The notes below the pieces were generated by a model. The model saw only the letters and a program-made list of their open reading frames with translations, searched no databases and was not told the origin of the DNA. Positions 18,358 to 26,385 of a stretch of 64,000 bases of DNA are shown piece after piece. Origin of the DNA: Nitrobacter sp035546855 (lineage in GTDB: Bacteria; Pseudomonadota; Alphaproteobacteria; Rhizobiales; Xanthobacteraceae). The stretch's first letter is position 1, and every line of letters begins with the position of its first letter. The stretch covers positions 1 through 64,000 of the forward strand of contig DASZVY010000063.1 in the NCBI GenBank assembly GCA_035546855.1, in the 5' to 3' direction. Made by a program: the position numbers and the translations under genes.

Positions 18358-18549
18358 CTAGCCGCTCCGTCCCAGGAAAACGCCGTACAGCGCGACCGGA
18401 ATCGCGAGCAGGATCCAGGACAGCCCATCCCAGATGCCGTCTCCCAGCAGCGCGGACAACAAGCCGACCGTGCTGAGGATCGCGACGACCGCGGGCCAGC
18501 GGAATATCTGCCAGAGAGTCTTCCGGCGTCGAAGCTGTATCATCGTCAT
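18358..18549 (-). CDS. Small two-helix membrane protein linked to PepSY gene
   Basis: 63 aa. Its ATG overlaps the TGA stop of the PepSY gene (ATGA), indicating coupling. A basic N-terminus (MIQLRRRKTLWQIFRW) is followed by two hydrophobic segments (PAVVAILSTVGLLSALLGDG and LSWILLAIPVALYGVFLG). Small two-TM proteins of this kind often follow PepSY-associated membrane proteins in TonB receptor operons; the function is unknown. Too short to classify further. Confidence 0.75.
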   Translation of the reverse strand: MTMIQLRRRKTLWQIFRWPAVVAILSTVGLLSALLGDGIWDGLSWILLAIPVALYGVFLGRSG

Positions 18550-19700
18550 GATGTCAGCGCCGCCTGACGGGCGGCGGCGTTGGCGAGATTGCGCGCGGCG
18601 CTTTCGCCGGGCTTGCGCCGCCGCAGCCAGAGATAGACCCCCGTTCCCAACACGATGATGGTCAGGATATCGAGCAGGGCCCAGATGATCTTCAACGGCA
18701 TGCCGCCATAGTCGCCGAAATGCAGCGGTTGCGAGATGAACAGCGCGGTCACATACCAGGGCATGTCGCGGCTGTCGGTAAGCTTGCCTGTTTCGGCGTC
18801 GATCAGCGCCGGCTTGAGCAGGCGCGACGTCACCGGCGTATCGCCGCGCATGAACACCGCATAGTGGCTCTTGCTCGAGAAGATCGTGCCGGGAAACGCG
18901 ATGAACGACGGCAGCATGCCCGGCGTCGCCTTCGCGGCGACATCCGCCGCGGCCTGCACCGAGGTCGGATGCGCGGGCGGCGCGCGGTCGCGGTACTGCG
19001 CGGTCATTTCCGCAAGCTGGCCGAACTGCCACATCTTGAGCACGAGGTCGGCCCAGGTGTTGATGACACCGGTGAAGCCCACGACCAGCGTCCACATCAC
19101 CAGCAGGATGCCGGCAAGGTTGTGCAGGTCGAGCCAGCGGACCACGCGCGGGCGGTCGTTGCGATAGGCGCCGAAGCGCTTCTTGCGCATGGATGGCGCA
19201 TAGACCACGACGCCGGAGATAACCGCCGCGCAGAACAGGATGCCCATCAGCCCGAGAAACAGTTTTCCAGGCAGCCCCGCGAACATGTCCGAGTGCAGCT
19301 TCAGCATGATGTAGGTGAATCGGCCGGTGACGTCGGGCGCGTCGAGGAAGGCGGCGGTATGGGCGTCGACCCGGACGATGCGGTTGTCGGCCGGGTTGGC
19401 GTCGATGGTCTTGCCGACGCTGACCAGCATCGCGTTCGGGTCGTCGCGGTCCCAGATCAGGAAGTGCGCGACCTGCCCGGGCATCGCGGCGAGCGCGCTT
19501 ACCACCACGCGGTCGAGGTTCGCCGGCGGCGTTCCCTCCGGCACCACGGCAGCCTTGACCTCCTCATGCAGGAGACCGTCGATCTCGTCATGAAAGATCA
19601 GCGGCAGCCCGGTGACGCACAGCATCAGCATGAACAGGGTGCAGATGACGCTGGACCACTTGTGAATCCAGCTCCATCGGCGCAAGGCTTTCGGCGTCAT
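18546..19700 (-). CDS. PepSY-associated membrane protein, putative siderophore-iron reductase
   Basis: About 384 aa from the ATG at 19700, with AGGTGA 8 bases upstream; a GTG at 19712 would add four residues. The RRWSWIHKWSSVICTLFMLMLCVTGLPLIF start is the first membrane helix of PepSY-TM proteins; two further helices carry histidines (DLHNLAGILLVMWTLVVGFTGV) and there is a C-terminal helix with LWLRRRK. Family members sit beside TonB receptors and are thought to reduce or release ferric iron in the inner membrane. The stop of the receptor gene is 13 bp upstream and the small membrane gene overlaps the 3' end: a three-gene operon. Confidence 0.9.
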   Translation of the reverse strand: MTPKALRRWSWIHKWSSVICTLFMLMLCVTGLPLIFHDEIDGLLHEEVKAAVVPEGTPPANLDRVVVSALAAMPGQVAHFLIWDRDDPNAMLVSVGKTIDANPADNRIVRVDAHTAAFLDAPDVTGRFTYIMLKLHSDMFAGLPGKLFLGLMGILFCAAVISGVVVYAPSMRKKRFGAYRNDRPRVVRWLDLHNLAGILLVMWTLVVGFTGVINTWADLVLKMWQFGQLAEMTAQYRDRAPPAHPTSVQAAADVAAKATPGMLPSFIAFPGTIFSSKSHYAVFMRGDTPVTSRLLKPALIDAETGKLTDSRDMPWYVTALFISQPLHFGDYGGMPLKIIWALLDILTIIVLGTGVYLWLRRRKPGESAARNLANAAARQAALTS

Positions 19701-19713
19701 CCTCTCACTCACC

Positions 19714-22035
19714 TCATTTCGTAATCAGCGCCGGCCGCGGATCGGCGTTCCAGCTATACTTCAGCGTGCCGAGAATGGTTCGCCCGGTCCCCATCGCGCA
19801 ATAGGCGAGGCCCGTGAGGCAGGACTGGACATAGTAGCGATCGGTCAGATTGGTGGCGTTGACCTGCACCTTCCAGCCTTTCAAGTCCGGCCGCGCATAG
19901 GCGAGATCATAGCTCAGGCTTGCGTCGAACAAGGTGTAGGATGGAATCACGAATGTGTTTGCGTCGTCGCCGTAGCTGTCTCCGACATAACGCACGCCCG
20001 CGCCGACGCCAAACCCGGCCAGCGGTCCGTCATACCAGGTGTACTTGCCCCACAGCGACGCCTGGTCGAGCGCGGTGCTCTGCAGATACTTGCCAACATT
20101 GCCGTAAAGACTTTTGGTCACGCGGGGATCGATGTGGCTGTAACCGGCGATCACCTCGAATTCACGCGTCACGTTGCCGCGCGCCTCGAACTCGAACCCG
20201 CGCGACCGCGCCGCGTCGGTCTGGATGCTGAGGAGGGGGTTGACCGGGTCTGAAGTCAGGACGTTGTCCTGATTGATTTCGAACAGCGCTGCGGTCAGCA
20301 TCAGGTTCATGCCGTTCGGCTTGAACTTGACGCCGATCTCCTTGCCCTCGCCGGTGGTCGGCCTGAACGCGTTGCCGAAACGGTCGGCGCCGAGGTTGGG
20401 CGTGAACGACGTCGAGTAGCTGATGTAAGGGGCAAGACCGAAATCGAACAGGTAGTTCAGGCCGACGCGCCCGGTCTGCGCGGAGTCGGAACTGGCATAG
20501 ACGCCGGCCGGCGGATAGAACGCCCTGCTCGTAAAGCCGGTGCTGACCCAATCCTGCCGCCCGCTGAGCGAGAGCGTCCAGCGATCCAACTTGATCTGGT
20601 CCTGCAGGTAAAGGCCGGCCTGACTCTGCTTGTCATCGCGCAGGATGAACGACGGCAACGAGGCAAACGACGGGATCGCCGCGCCGTAAACCGGATTATA
20701 CGCGTCGATCGGCGCGATTCCGGCCGAGCGATAGTCGGTGCTCGCGGTCAGATTGAAGTAGTCGAATCCTGCCAGCACCTTGTGAGTGAACGGACCGGTG
20801 CGGAAATCCGCCTGCAACTGGTTGTCGAGCGTGTAGTTGCTGGCGTGCGCACGAACGTAGTTGTAGGTGCGCGACACGAGGCTGTCGCTGAGCATCCCTT
20901 CGCTACGCGTGGCCGCAAGGCTGTTGTCGACGTCGAAGTAACGAAAATTCTGGCGGAACTGCAGGTTATTGTCGAAGCGGTGCTCGAACTCATAACCGAC
21001 CGACCACTGCTCCAGCTTGAACCCGTCGGAGCCGGGCTCGCCGATATAGCGGCTGTAGGGCACATGCCCGTTCGGATTGGGCAGGAACGACACCTGCCCG
21101 GGCACGTATTGCTGATAGCCGTTGTTATCGATCTTCGAATACTGCGACAGGATCGTGAAGCTCGTGTCCGTCGTCGGCCGCCAGGTCAGGCTCGGCGCAA
21201 GGAAGATCTTGTTGTCGGTCATGTAATCGGTCTGGGTATTGGAATCCCGGCCGAGCCCGACGATACGATAAAGAAACTCGCCGTTTTTATCGACGGGACC
21301 GCCGATGTCGAAGGCGCCCTGATAGCGGTCGAACGAACCGAACGTCCCCTCGATGTCATAGTGCGGGGTCGCCGTCGGCCGCTTGCTGACCATGTTGATG
21401 AGGCCGCCCGGATCCGACTGGCCGTAAAGTCCGGATGACGGCCCCTTCAAGACCTCCAGCCGCTCCAGACCGTAAGTCTCGACCCGCGGCACGGCGAACG
21501 TGGTCGAATCGTTCGGCAGCCGCAACCCATCGAGATAGCGCGGCGCATCGAACCCGCGCAGCTTCAGGAAATCGAAGAACGTGTTGGCGCCAAAGCTCTC
21601 GAGCGAAACGCCGGGGGTATAACGCAAGGCGTCGTTCACGCTCTGCGCGCCTTGGGCTGCGATCTGGTCCTGCGTGACCACCGAGATCGACTGCGGCGTC
21701 TCGAGGATCGGCGTATCGGTCTTGGTCGCCGTCGCACTCTGGGTGGCGAGATAGCCGTCGACATGGCCCTTGGCGTGCTCGACGCCGGCCCCGGCGTTGT
21801 TCTGCGGCACGACCTGCTGGCGCTGCGGCGCCGCGGCGGCCGTGCGGCGGCTCGATCGCGCAGGCCGCGCGACGCTGCGCTTCGGCTTCGCCCGATGCGT
21901 GACCCGCTGCTGCGGCGCGTCCACCGTCACGGGCGGCAGCGACGACTGCGCGTAGCCCTCGTTCGAGATGCAGATCGAGAGAGCAATCACGCTCGCCGCG
22001 CTCAGGGTCGCACTCTTTAGATTCATTCTCAACAT
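19714..22035 (-). CDS. TonB-dependent siderophore receptor, operon with PepSY protein
   Basis: About 773 aa. Starts at 22035 or 22026 put the signal peptide (LKSATLSAASVIALSICISNEGYAQ) at the N-terminus; the frame extends to an ATG at 22074 immediately after an AAGGAGG that sits too close to it and would better serve an ATG at 22062, so the start is uncertain. Arg/Lys-rich linker, plug with TPQSISVVTQDQIAAQ and LKGPSSGLYGQSDPGG, then a barrel ending near ILGTLKYSW. Clearly homologous to the receptor at 14086. Imports a ferric siderophore; first gene of the receptor - PepSY - small membrane protein operon. Confidence 0.93.
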   Translation of the reverse strand: MLRMNLKSATLSAASVIALSICISNEGYAQSSLPPVTVDAPQQRVTHRAKPKRSVARPARSSRRTAAAAPQRQQVVPQNNAGAGVEHAKGHVDGYLATQSATATKTDTPILETPQSISVVTQDQIAAQGAQSVNDALRYTPGVSLESFGANTFFDFLKLRGFDAPRYLDGLRLPNDSTTFAVPRVETYGLERLEVLKGPSSGLYGQSDPGGLINMVSKRPTATPHYDIEGTFGSFDRYQGAFDIGGPVDKNGEFLYRIVGLGRDSNTQTDYMTDNKIFLAPSLTWRPTTDTSFTILSQYSKIDNNGYQQYVPGQVSFLPNPNGHVPYSRYIGEPGSDGFKLEQWSVGYEFEHRFDNNLQFRQNFRYFDVDNSLAATRSEGMLSDSLVSRTYNYVRAHASNYTLDNQLQADFRTGPFTHKVLAGFDYFNLTASTDYRSAGIAPIDAYNPVYGAAIPSFASLPSFILRDDKQSQAGLYLQDQIKLDRWTLSLSGRQDWVSTGFTSRAFYPPAGVYASSDSAQTGRVGLNYLFDFGLAPYISYSTSFTPNLGADRFGNAFRPTTGEGKEIGVKFKPNGMNLMLTAALFEINQDNVLTSDPVNPLLSIQTDAARSRGFEFEARGNVTREFEVIAGYSHIDPRVTKSLYGNVGKYLQSTALDQASLWGKYTWYDGPLAGFGVGAGVRYVGDSYGDDANTFVIPSYTLFDASLSYDLAYARPDLKGWKVQVNATNLTDRYYVQSCLTGLAYCAMGTGRTILGTLKYSWNADPRPALITK

Positions 22036-22237
22036 CGTCAGCCCCGCATCGCGCCGATCCATTCGGCGCCCCATTCCTCCTTTCCCTTAGCATCGCGGTT
22101 TTCGCTGGCGACCGGTTGGGGCTTAGAACATCTACAAAGCGTGCCGTTCGCCTCTCAGGTGTTGCATTTGTGCCTGCGGCACAGGGGTTTCTCGCGGCAA
22201 TCCGCCGCGATATTTTTTGAATTCGTCTAATTCTAAA

Positions 22238-22254
22238 TCAAGCGCAACGCTTGA
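22238..22254. terminator. 17-bp perfect palindrome after the phosphatase gene
   Basis: TCAAGCG CAA CGCTTGA, 7-bp arms with a 3-base loop, starting 16 bp beyond the stop of the phosphatase gene (22270, minus strand). On the minus strand it is followed by TTTAGAATT, so a weak Rho-independent terminator closing the hisD-side run is plausible. It also lies about 200 bp upstream of the TonB receptor start, so an operator role is possible. The adjoining TTCTAAA (22231-22237) matches one half of an Irr-type iron-control element, but a proper second half at normal spacing is absent. Confidence 0.4.
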
Positions 22255-22269
22255 ACACGCCGTCACGTC

Positions 22270-22737
22270 CTATACGGCGACGCCGCCACTTCGGGTGAAG
22301 CGTTTGCGTATCCGCAGCAGAAGGCTGTCGCAGACATCGCGATAAGCCTGCATGCGCTGCTCGCGACTGCCTTCGACCGTCGTCGGATCCGGCGTCGGCC
22401 AGTACTCGACGTCGGCGGCCATGGTCCGCGTCAAGTCCAGCGCCTTGTGATGGGCTTCCGGCGACAGCGTGATGATCAGATCGAAATTGAGGCCTTCCCA
22501 GTCGTCGAGGTCCTCGAACGTCATCGGCCTGTGCTTGGAAATGTCCTGTCCCAGCTCCGCCATCACGGCGACGGCGAACGGATCGAGCTCGCCCTTGCGC
22601 GAGCCGGCGGATCGCACATACAGCGTCTGCGGAAACATGTGCTGCAGCAGGCTTTGCGCCATCGGCGAGCGCACGCTGTTCAAGGCGCAGGCGAACAGAA
22701 CGGCTTGCGGGTTGTGCACGCGCGGCGGCGCGACCAT
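22270..22737 (-). CDS. Low-molecular-weight protein tyrosine phosphatase / arsenate reductase-like
   Basis: 155 aa. The P-loop CX5RS is present at the N-terminus (C17-ALNSV-R23-S24), and the general-acid region appears as YWPTPDPT. This is the LMW-PTP fold shared by tyrosine phosphatases and thioredoxin-linked arsenate reductases; no ars genes are nearby, so a phosphatase or unknown role is favoured. It follows UPF0262 by 56 bp on the same strand, part of the conserved DUF2948-hisD-UPF0262-phosphatase run. Confidence 0.88.
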   Translation of the reverse strand: MVAPPRVHNPQAVLFACALNSVRSPMAQSLLQHMFPQTLYVRSAGSRKGELDPFAVAVMAELGQDISKHRPMTFEDLDDWEGLNFDLIITLSPEAHHKALDLTRTMAADVEYWPTPDPTTVEGSREQRMQAYRDVCDSLLLRIRKRFTRSGGVAV

Positions 22738-22793
22738 GCGTTACGCCCTGTCCGCGGGGCCCGCGGCCTTTGCGGATCGTCCCTCCCGCCGAC

Positions 22794-23294
22794 TCATGTC
22801 TCGCCCTTCCAGTGCAGAACGGAAATCAGCGTGAACAGCCGCCGCGCGGTTTCAAAATCGACGCGCACCTTGCCGTTGAGCCGCTCCTGCAGCGTCCGCG
22901 ACCCTTCGTCATGGATGCCACGGCGGCCCATGTCGATGGCCTCGATCTTGTCCGGCGTCGCGGTGCGGATCGCCTGGTAGTAGCTGTCGCAGATCATGAA
23001 ATAGTCTTTCACGATCCGCCGGAACGGCGTCAGCGACAGCAAATGGGCGACGACGGGCGTGCCGTCCTCCCGCCGGATATCGAACATCAGGCGGTTGCCG
23101 GTGATTGCGATATGAAGCGTGTAGGGTCCGCCGGCGGCCCCTTCGGGCGCGAACAGGTTCTGCTCCACGAGATCGTAGATCGCGATCGCCCGCTCGTGCT
23201 CGATATCGGGTCCCGAGCGCCCGATCGAGTCCTCGTCGAGCGTCACCGCGACGATGCGGTTGTTGGAGTCATCGTCTGGTGGTGTCTTACTCAT
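22794..23294 (-). CDS. UPF0262 family protein
   Basis: 166 aa, matching the family's normal length. Contains RIVAVTLDEDSIGRSGPDIEHERAIAIYDL and the later FRRIVKDYFMICDSYYQAIR and DMGRRGIHDEG blocks that characterise UPF0262. Function unknown; it is almost confined to alphaproteobacteria and is found next to hisD. The ATG at 23294 is only 3 bp from a palindromic element (23298-23374), so its ribosome-binding site is inside the repeat. Confidence 0.92.
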   Translation of the reverse strand: MSKTPPDDDSNNRIVAVTLDEDSIGRSGPDIEHERAIAIYDLVEQNLFAPEGAAGGPYTLHIAITGNRLMFDIRREDGTPVVAHLLSLTPFRRIVKDYFMICDSYYQAIRTATPDKIEAIDMGRRGIHDEGSRTLQERLNGKVRVDFETARRLFTLISVLHWKGET

Positions 23295-23297
23295 CGC

Positions 23298-23374
23298 CTA
23301 CAGGCCCAATTCCAACACTCGCATCCCATTTCGACGCAGTTCCTCTGCGAATGTTGGAATTAAAGAACCATGAG
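23298..23374. repeat. CTAG-type palindromic element, copy F (diverged)
   Basis: Left arm starts CTACAGGCCC, then AATTCCAACACTCGCA; the right arm has TGCGAATGTTGGAATT (23346-23361), which is the reverse complement of the inner 16 bases with one mismatch. The outer bases are diverged (CTAC instead of CTAG), but arm length and the inner -TCGC end match the other copies. It lies 3 bp upstream of the UPF0262 start codon and is followed directly by copy E. Confidence 0.6.
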
Positions 23375-23388
23375 TGCAATATTGAATG

Positions 23389-23467
23389 CTGGCGGAGCTC
23401 CGAATTGGACATTCGCCTTGAAACCCCTGGGCGTGGTGAGAGGCGAATGTCAAATTCGCTCCGCTAG
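23389..23467. repeat. CTAG-ended palindromic element, copy E
   Basis: Left arm CTGGCGGAGCTCC then GAATTGGACATTCGCC; right arm, read inverted, CTAGCGGAGC then GAATTTGACATTCGCC. The loop is about 25 bases. CTAG at 23464-23467 contains the TAG stop codon of hisD (23464-23466 on the minus strand). The arms align position by position with the arm of copy D, with 18 of 26 bases identical by eye, including CTAG, CGAAT, GA and TTCGCC. Confidence 0.75.
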
Positions 23468-24753
23468 TTGAGGCGTATTCCGACCGAGCGCGCATGGGCA
23501 TCGAGGCCTTCGGCATGGCCGAGAGTCATCGCCGCCGGACCCAGCGCCCGCAACTGGTCCGGCCCGCACTTCAGGATCGACGTTCGCTTCATGAAGTCAA
23601 GCACGCCGAGACCGGACGAGAACCGCGCCGAGCGAGCCGTCGGCAGCACGTGGTTGGAGCCACCGACGTAATCGCCAATCGCTTCGGGCGTATGCGGCCC
23701 CAGGAAGATCGCGCCGGCATTGCGGATTTGCCCCGCCAGCCGCTCCGGGTCGGACGTCATGATCTCCAGATGTTCGGCGGCGATGGCGTCGGCCAGGCCA
23801 GCGGCCTCATCAAGGGTGCGGACGAGGATGATCGCCCCGAAATCGTTCCAGGACGCGCGCGCGATATCCGCACGCGGCAGCGTTGCGAGCTGGGCCTCGA
23901 CAGCGCGCGCCACGTCGTTCGCCAGCGCTTCGCTTTCGGTCATCAGAATCGACTGGGCGCTGGCGTCGTGCTCGGCCTGCGCCAGCAGATCGGCGGCAAT
24001 CCAGTCCGCGTTGCCGGTGCTGTCGGCGATCACCAGCACCTCCGACGGGCCGGCGATCATGTCGATACCGACCTTGCCGAATACCTGCCGCTTGGCGGCC
24101 GCCACGTAGGCATTGCCCGGTCCGACGATCTTCGCCACCGGCGCGATGGTCGCGGTGCCGTAAGCCAGCGCCGCCACCGCCTGCGCGCCGCCGACGCGAT
24201 AGATTTCCGAGACGCCGCCGATCTGCGCCGCCGCCAGAACCAGCGGATTGAGCTTGCCGCCCGGGGACGGCACCACCATGACCACGCGCGGCACGCCGGC
24301 CACCTTCGCGGGCACCGCGTTCATCAGCACCGACGACGGATAGGCCGCGGAGCCGCCGGGCACATACAGCCCCACCGCTTCGATCGCGGTCCAGCGCGAT
24401 CCGAGTTCGACGCCGAGCGAATCGGTGAAGCGGTCGTCCTTCGGCAGTTGCCGGCGATGAAACAGCTCGATCCGGTCGCGCGCGAGCTTGAGCGCATCCA
24501 GCGTGGCGGCATCGCACGCGGCCACCGCCGCATCGATTTCAGCCGGCGAAAAGCGCAAGGCCGCGGCATCGACCTCAAGGCGATCGAACTTCCGGGTCGC
24601 CTCGATCAAGGCCGCGTCACCCCGCGCCGCCACGTCGTGGACGATGGCGCGGGTCGCCGCCTCGATATCGGCCGCGACCTCCCGCTTGGTGGCCAGGAAC
24701 GCCTTGAAGCGTGAGGCAAAATCGGCGTCGCGGCTATCGATACGGATCGGCAT
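23464..24753 (-). CDS. hisD: Histidinol dehydrogenase
   Basis: 429 aa from the ATG at 24753 (MPIRIDSRDADFASRF), the family's usual start and length. Diagnostic blocks: VPGGSAAYPSSVLMNAVPAKVAGV, IAGPSEVLVIAD, LAQAEHDASAQS with zinc/catalytic residues, and GGSNHVLPTARSARFSSGL near the C-terminus. Catalyses the last two steps of histidine synthesis (L-histidinol to L-histidine, two NAD+). It lies between DUF2948 and UPF0262. The stop codon is supplied by the CTAG end of a repeat element. Confidence 0.97.
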   Translation of the reverse strand: MPIRIDSRDADFASRFKAFLATKREVAADIEAATRAIVHDVAARGDAALIEATRKFDRLEVDAAALRFSPAEIDAAVAACDAATLDALKLARDRIELFHRRQLPKDDRFTDSLGVELGSRWTAIEAVGLYVPGGSAAYPSSVLMNAVPAKVAGVPRVVMVVPSPGGKLNPLVLAAAQIGGVSEIYRVGGAQAVAALAYGTATIAPVAKIVGPGNAYVAAAKRQVFGKVGIDMIAGPSEVLVIADSTGNADWIAADLLAQAEHDASAQSILMTESEALANDVARAVEAQLATLPRADIARASWNDFGAIILVRTLDEAAGLADAIAAEHLEIMTSDPERLAGQIRNAGAIFLGPHTPEAIGDYVGGSNHVLPTARSARFSSGLGVLDFMKRTSILKCGPDQLRALGPAAMTLGHAEGLDAHARSVGIRLN

Positions 24754-24902
24754 GAACGTGTTCCGGCAAGACCGAGTGAACTGACCAGGCATCGGCCGGC
24801 CTGTCTCCCAGGTTCCGGACCGACCCGCTCAATGGCGCGGCGCCCTATCCCCGTCAACCCTCTGCCGAGCGCGATTCGGACGACCGGACCCCCCGTCCCG
24901 GA

Positions 24903-25331
24903 TCAGGGCGCCGGCTCGGCACCTACCCCGAGATCGTCCGAACCGAGATCGGCCAGTTCGCACTCCAGGCACTCGACGTCGAGACGAAGCGCCCCACCGT
25001 CGGCGAACATCAATATCACGCTGCCGCTCGGAGCCTCGCTTGGATGAAATTCCATGCCCACCAGATCGAGCGGAGCGGAGGCGTTGAGGTCGATGTTACG
25101 CGATTTGCAGGCCAGTACCCGGTCGAACCGCAACACGGAGATCAATCGCTGCGGCGAGAGTTCGCCGGCGATCGACTTATCCCAATCCACGCGATTGAGG
25201 CCGACCACGAGCCGCTTCTCGCTCTGCCGCCAGACGATGTCGCCGGCATGCACCACCGCGTTCTGCACGTGCGCGGATATCACGGCGAGGTCGTCTTCAT
25301 CTAAAGCGATTAACCGGGGTCGAGAGGTCAC
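24903..25331 (-). CDS. DUF2948 family protein
   Basis: About 142 aa from a GTG at 25331, chosen because the protein then begins TSRPRLIALDEDDLAVISAHVQ as in other DUF2948 proteins and GGAG lies 5 bases upstream; an ATG at 25370 is the alternative. Contains LVVGLNRVDWD, FDRVLACKSRNID and LRLDVECLECELADLG, the family's conserved features. Function unknown. DUF2948 genes precede hisD in most Rhizobiales, as here. Confidence 0.88.
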   Translation of the reverse strand: MTSRPRLIALDEDDLAVISAHVQNAVVHAGDIVWRQSEKRLVVGLNRVDWDKSIAGELSPQRLISVLRFDRVLACKSRNIDLNASAPLDLVGMEFHPSEAPSGSVILMFADGGALRLDVECLECELADLGSDDLGVGAEPAP

Positions 25332-25397
25332 ATCCGCTCCGGAAACTCGAGTCAAAACACCAACATTCATATCCCCCCGAGGGGCATGCAAACCCGA

Positions 25398-26321
25398 TCA
25401 GCGCAAAGTCCCCGCGTGAACCCACCAGCCCGGGTGATCGCGCCGGAGCGCCTCCGCCGCGGCGTGCGCGGCCTCGGCGGTCTCAAAGATTGCAAAGCAC
25501 GTCGCACCCGAGCCGGACATGCGCGACAGCCGTGCGCGCGTGGACCGAAGCGCAGCCAATACGTCGCCGATGACCGGCTGAACCCGGATCGCCGGCGCCT
25601 CCAGATCGTTGGTGCCCCCCGCCAGCATCGCGAGCCAGTCGTCCGAAGACGCCCCCGCGGCCGGCCAGACCACCGCCTCGATCATATCGGAGACTCCGAC
25701 ATTGAGTTCGCCATTGCGCAAGCCGAGCGCGGCAAAGACATCCTTGGTCGCGACGGCAACGCGCGGGTTGACCAGAACCGCCGCCATGGCGGGCAAGCTC
25801 AACGGCTGCAAGCCGTCGCCCACGCCGGTCATCACGCAGGCCTCCGACCGCAGGCAAACCGGCACATCCGCCCCGGTCAACCGCGCGGCCTCGACCAGCC
25901 TGTTGTCGCCGGGATCGAGATTGTTGGCGTGCGCCAGCAGCCGCAAGGCCGCAGCCGCGTCCGCCGATCCGCCGCCGATTCCGGCCGCGACGGGCAGCCG
26001 CTTGTCGAGGGTGAAAAGCCCGGCCTGCAGGTTCGGGACACGCTCGCCGAGCAATCGCGCCGCCTTGAGCACGAGGTTGTCGGCGGTATCGCCGCAATCG
26101 GCCGCCCCCGGACCGATCGTGTTCAACACGAGGTCCGCTCCGGCGGTCAGGGTGAGACTGTCCGCGCAATCCGCAAAAGCCACGACACTTTCGAGATCGT
26201 GATAGCCGTCGGCACGGCGGCCGATCACACGCAGCGTCAGGTTCACCTTGGCCCGTGCATCGGCGCTCAGCGCAGACGCCGGGCCCCGAACGCTCGCGTC
26301 CCCTTGTCCAGAAACGGTCAT
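25398..26321 (-). CDS. ispE: 4-diphosphocytidyl-2-C-methyl-D-erythritol kinase
   Basis: 307 aa from the ATG at 26321. GHMP-kinase features: ARAKVNLTLRVIGRRADGYHDL at the N-terminus (substrate side, catalytic Lys), the ATP loop PVAAGIGGGSADAAA at about 120, and the C-terminal MSGSGATCFAIF. Phosphorylates CDP-methylerythritol in the non-mevalonate isoprenoid pathway. A TPR-protein gene lies 64 bp upstream on the same strand. Confidence 0.96.
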   Translation of the reverse strand: MTVSGQGDASVRGPASALSADARAKVNLTLRVIGRRADGYHDLESVVAFADCADSLTLTAGADLVLNTIGPGAADCGDTADNLVLKAARLLGERVPNLQAGLFTLDKRLPVAAGIGGGSADAAAALRLLAHANNLDPGDNRLVEAARLTGADVPVCLRSEACVMTGVGDGLQPLSLPAMAAVLVNPRVAVATKDVFAALGLRNGELNVGVSDMIEAVVWPAAGASSDDWLAMLAGGTNDLEAPAIRVQPVIGDVLAALRSTRARLSRMSGSGATCFAIFETAEAAHAAAEALRRDHPGWWVHAGTLR

Positions 26322-26385
26322 GGAGACTGTCAAATCCAAAACCCGGCCCGGAATCAAATGTTTTCTGGATCCACCCGAAGGGCGC

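Noticed and set aside
22217..22237. Irr/ICE-type iron box upstream of the second TonB receptor
   Set aside because: One half TTCTAAA is good, but the other half is only TTTGAA at the wrong spacing; noted in the palindrome entry, not called.
22270..22737. Arsenic resistance operon
   Set aside because: The phosphatase-like protein lacks any neighbouring arsR, arsB or acr3 gene and sits in a housekeeping run.
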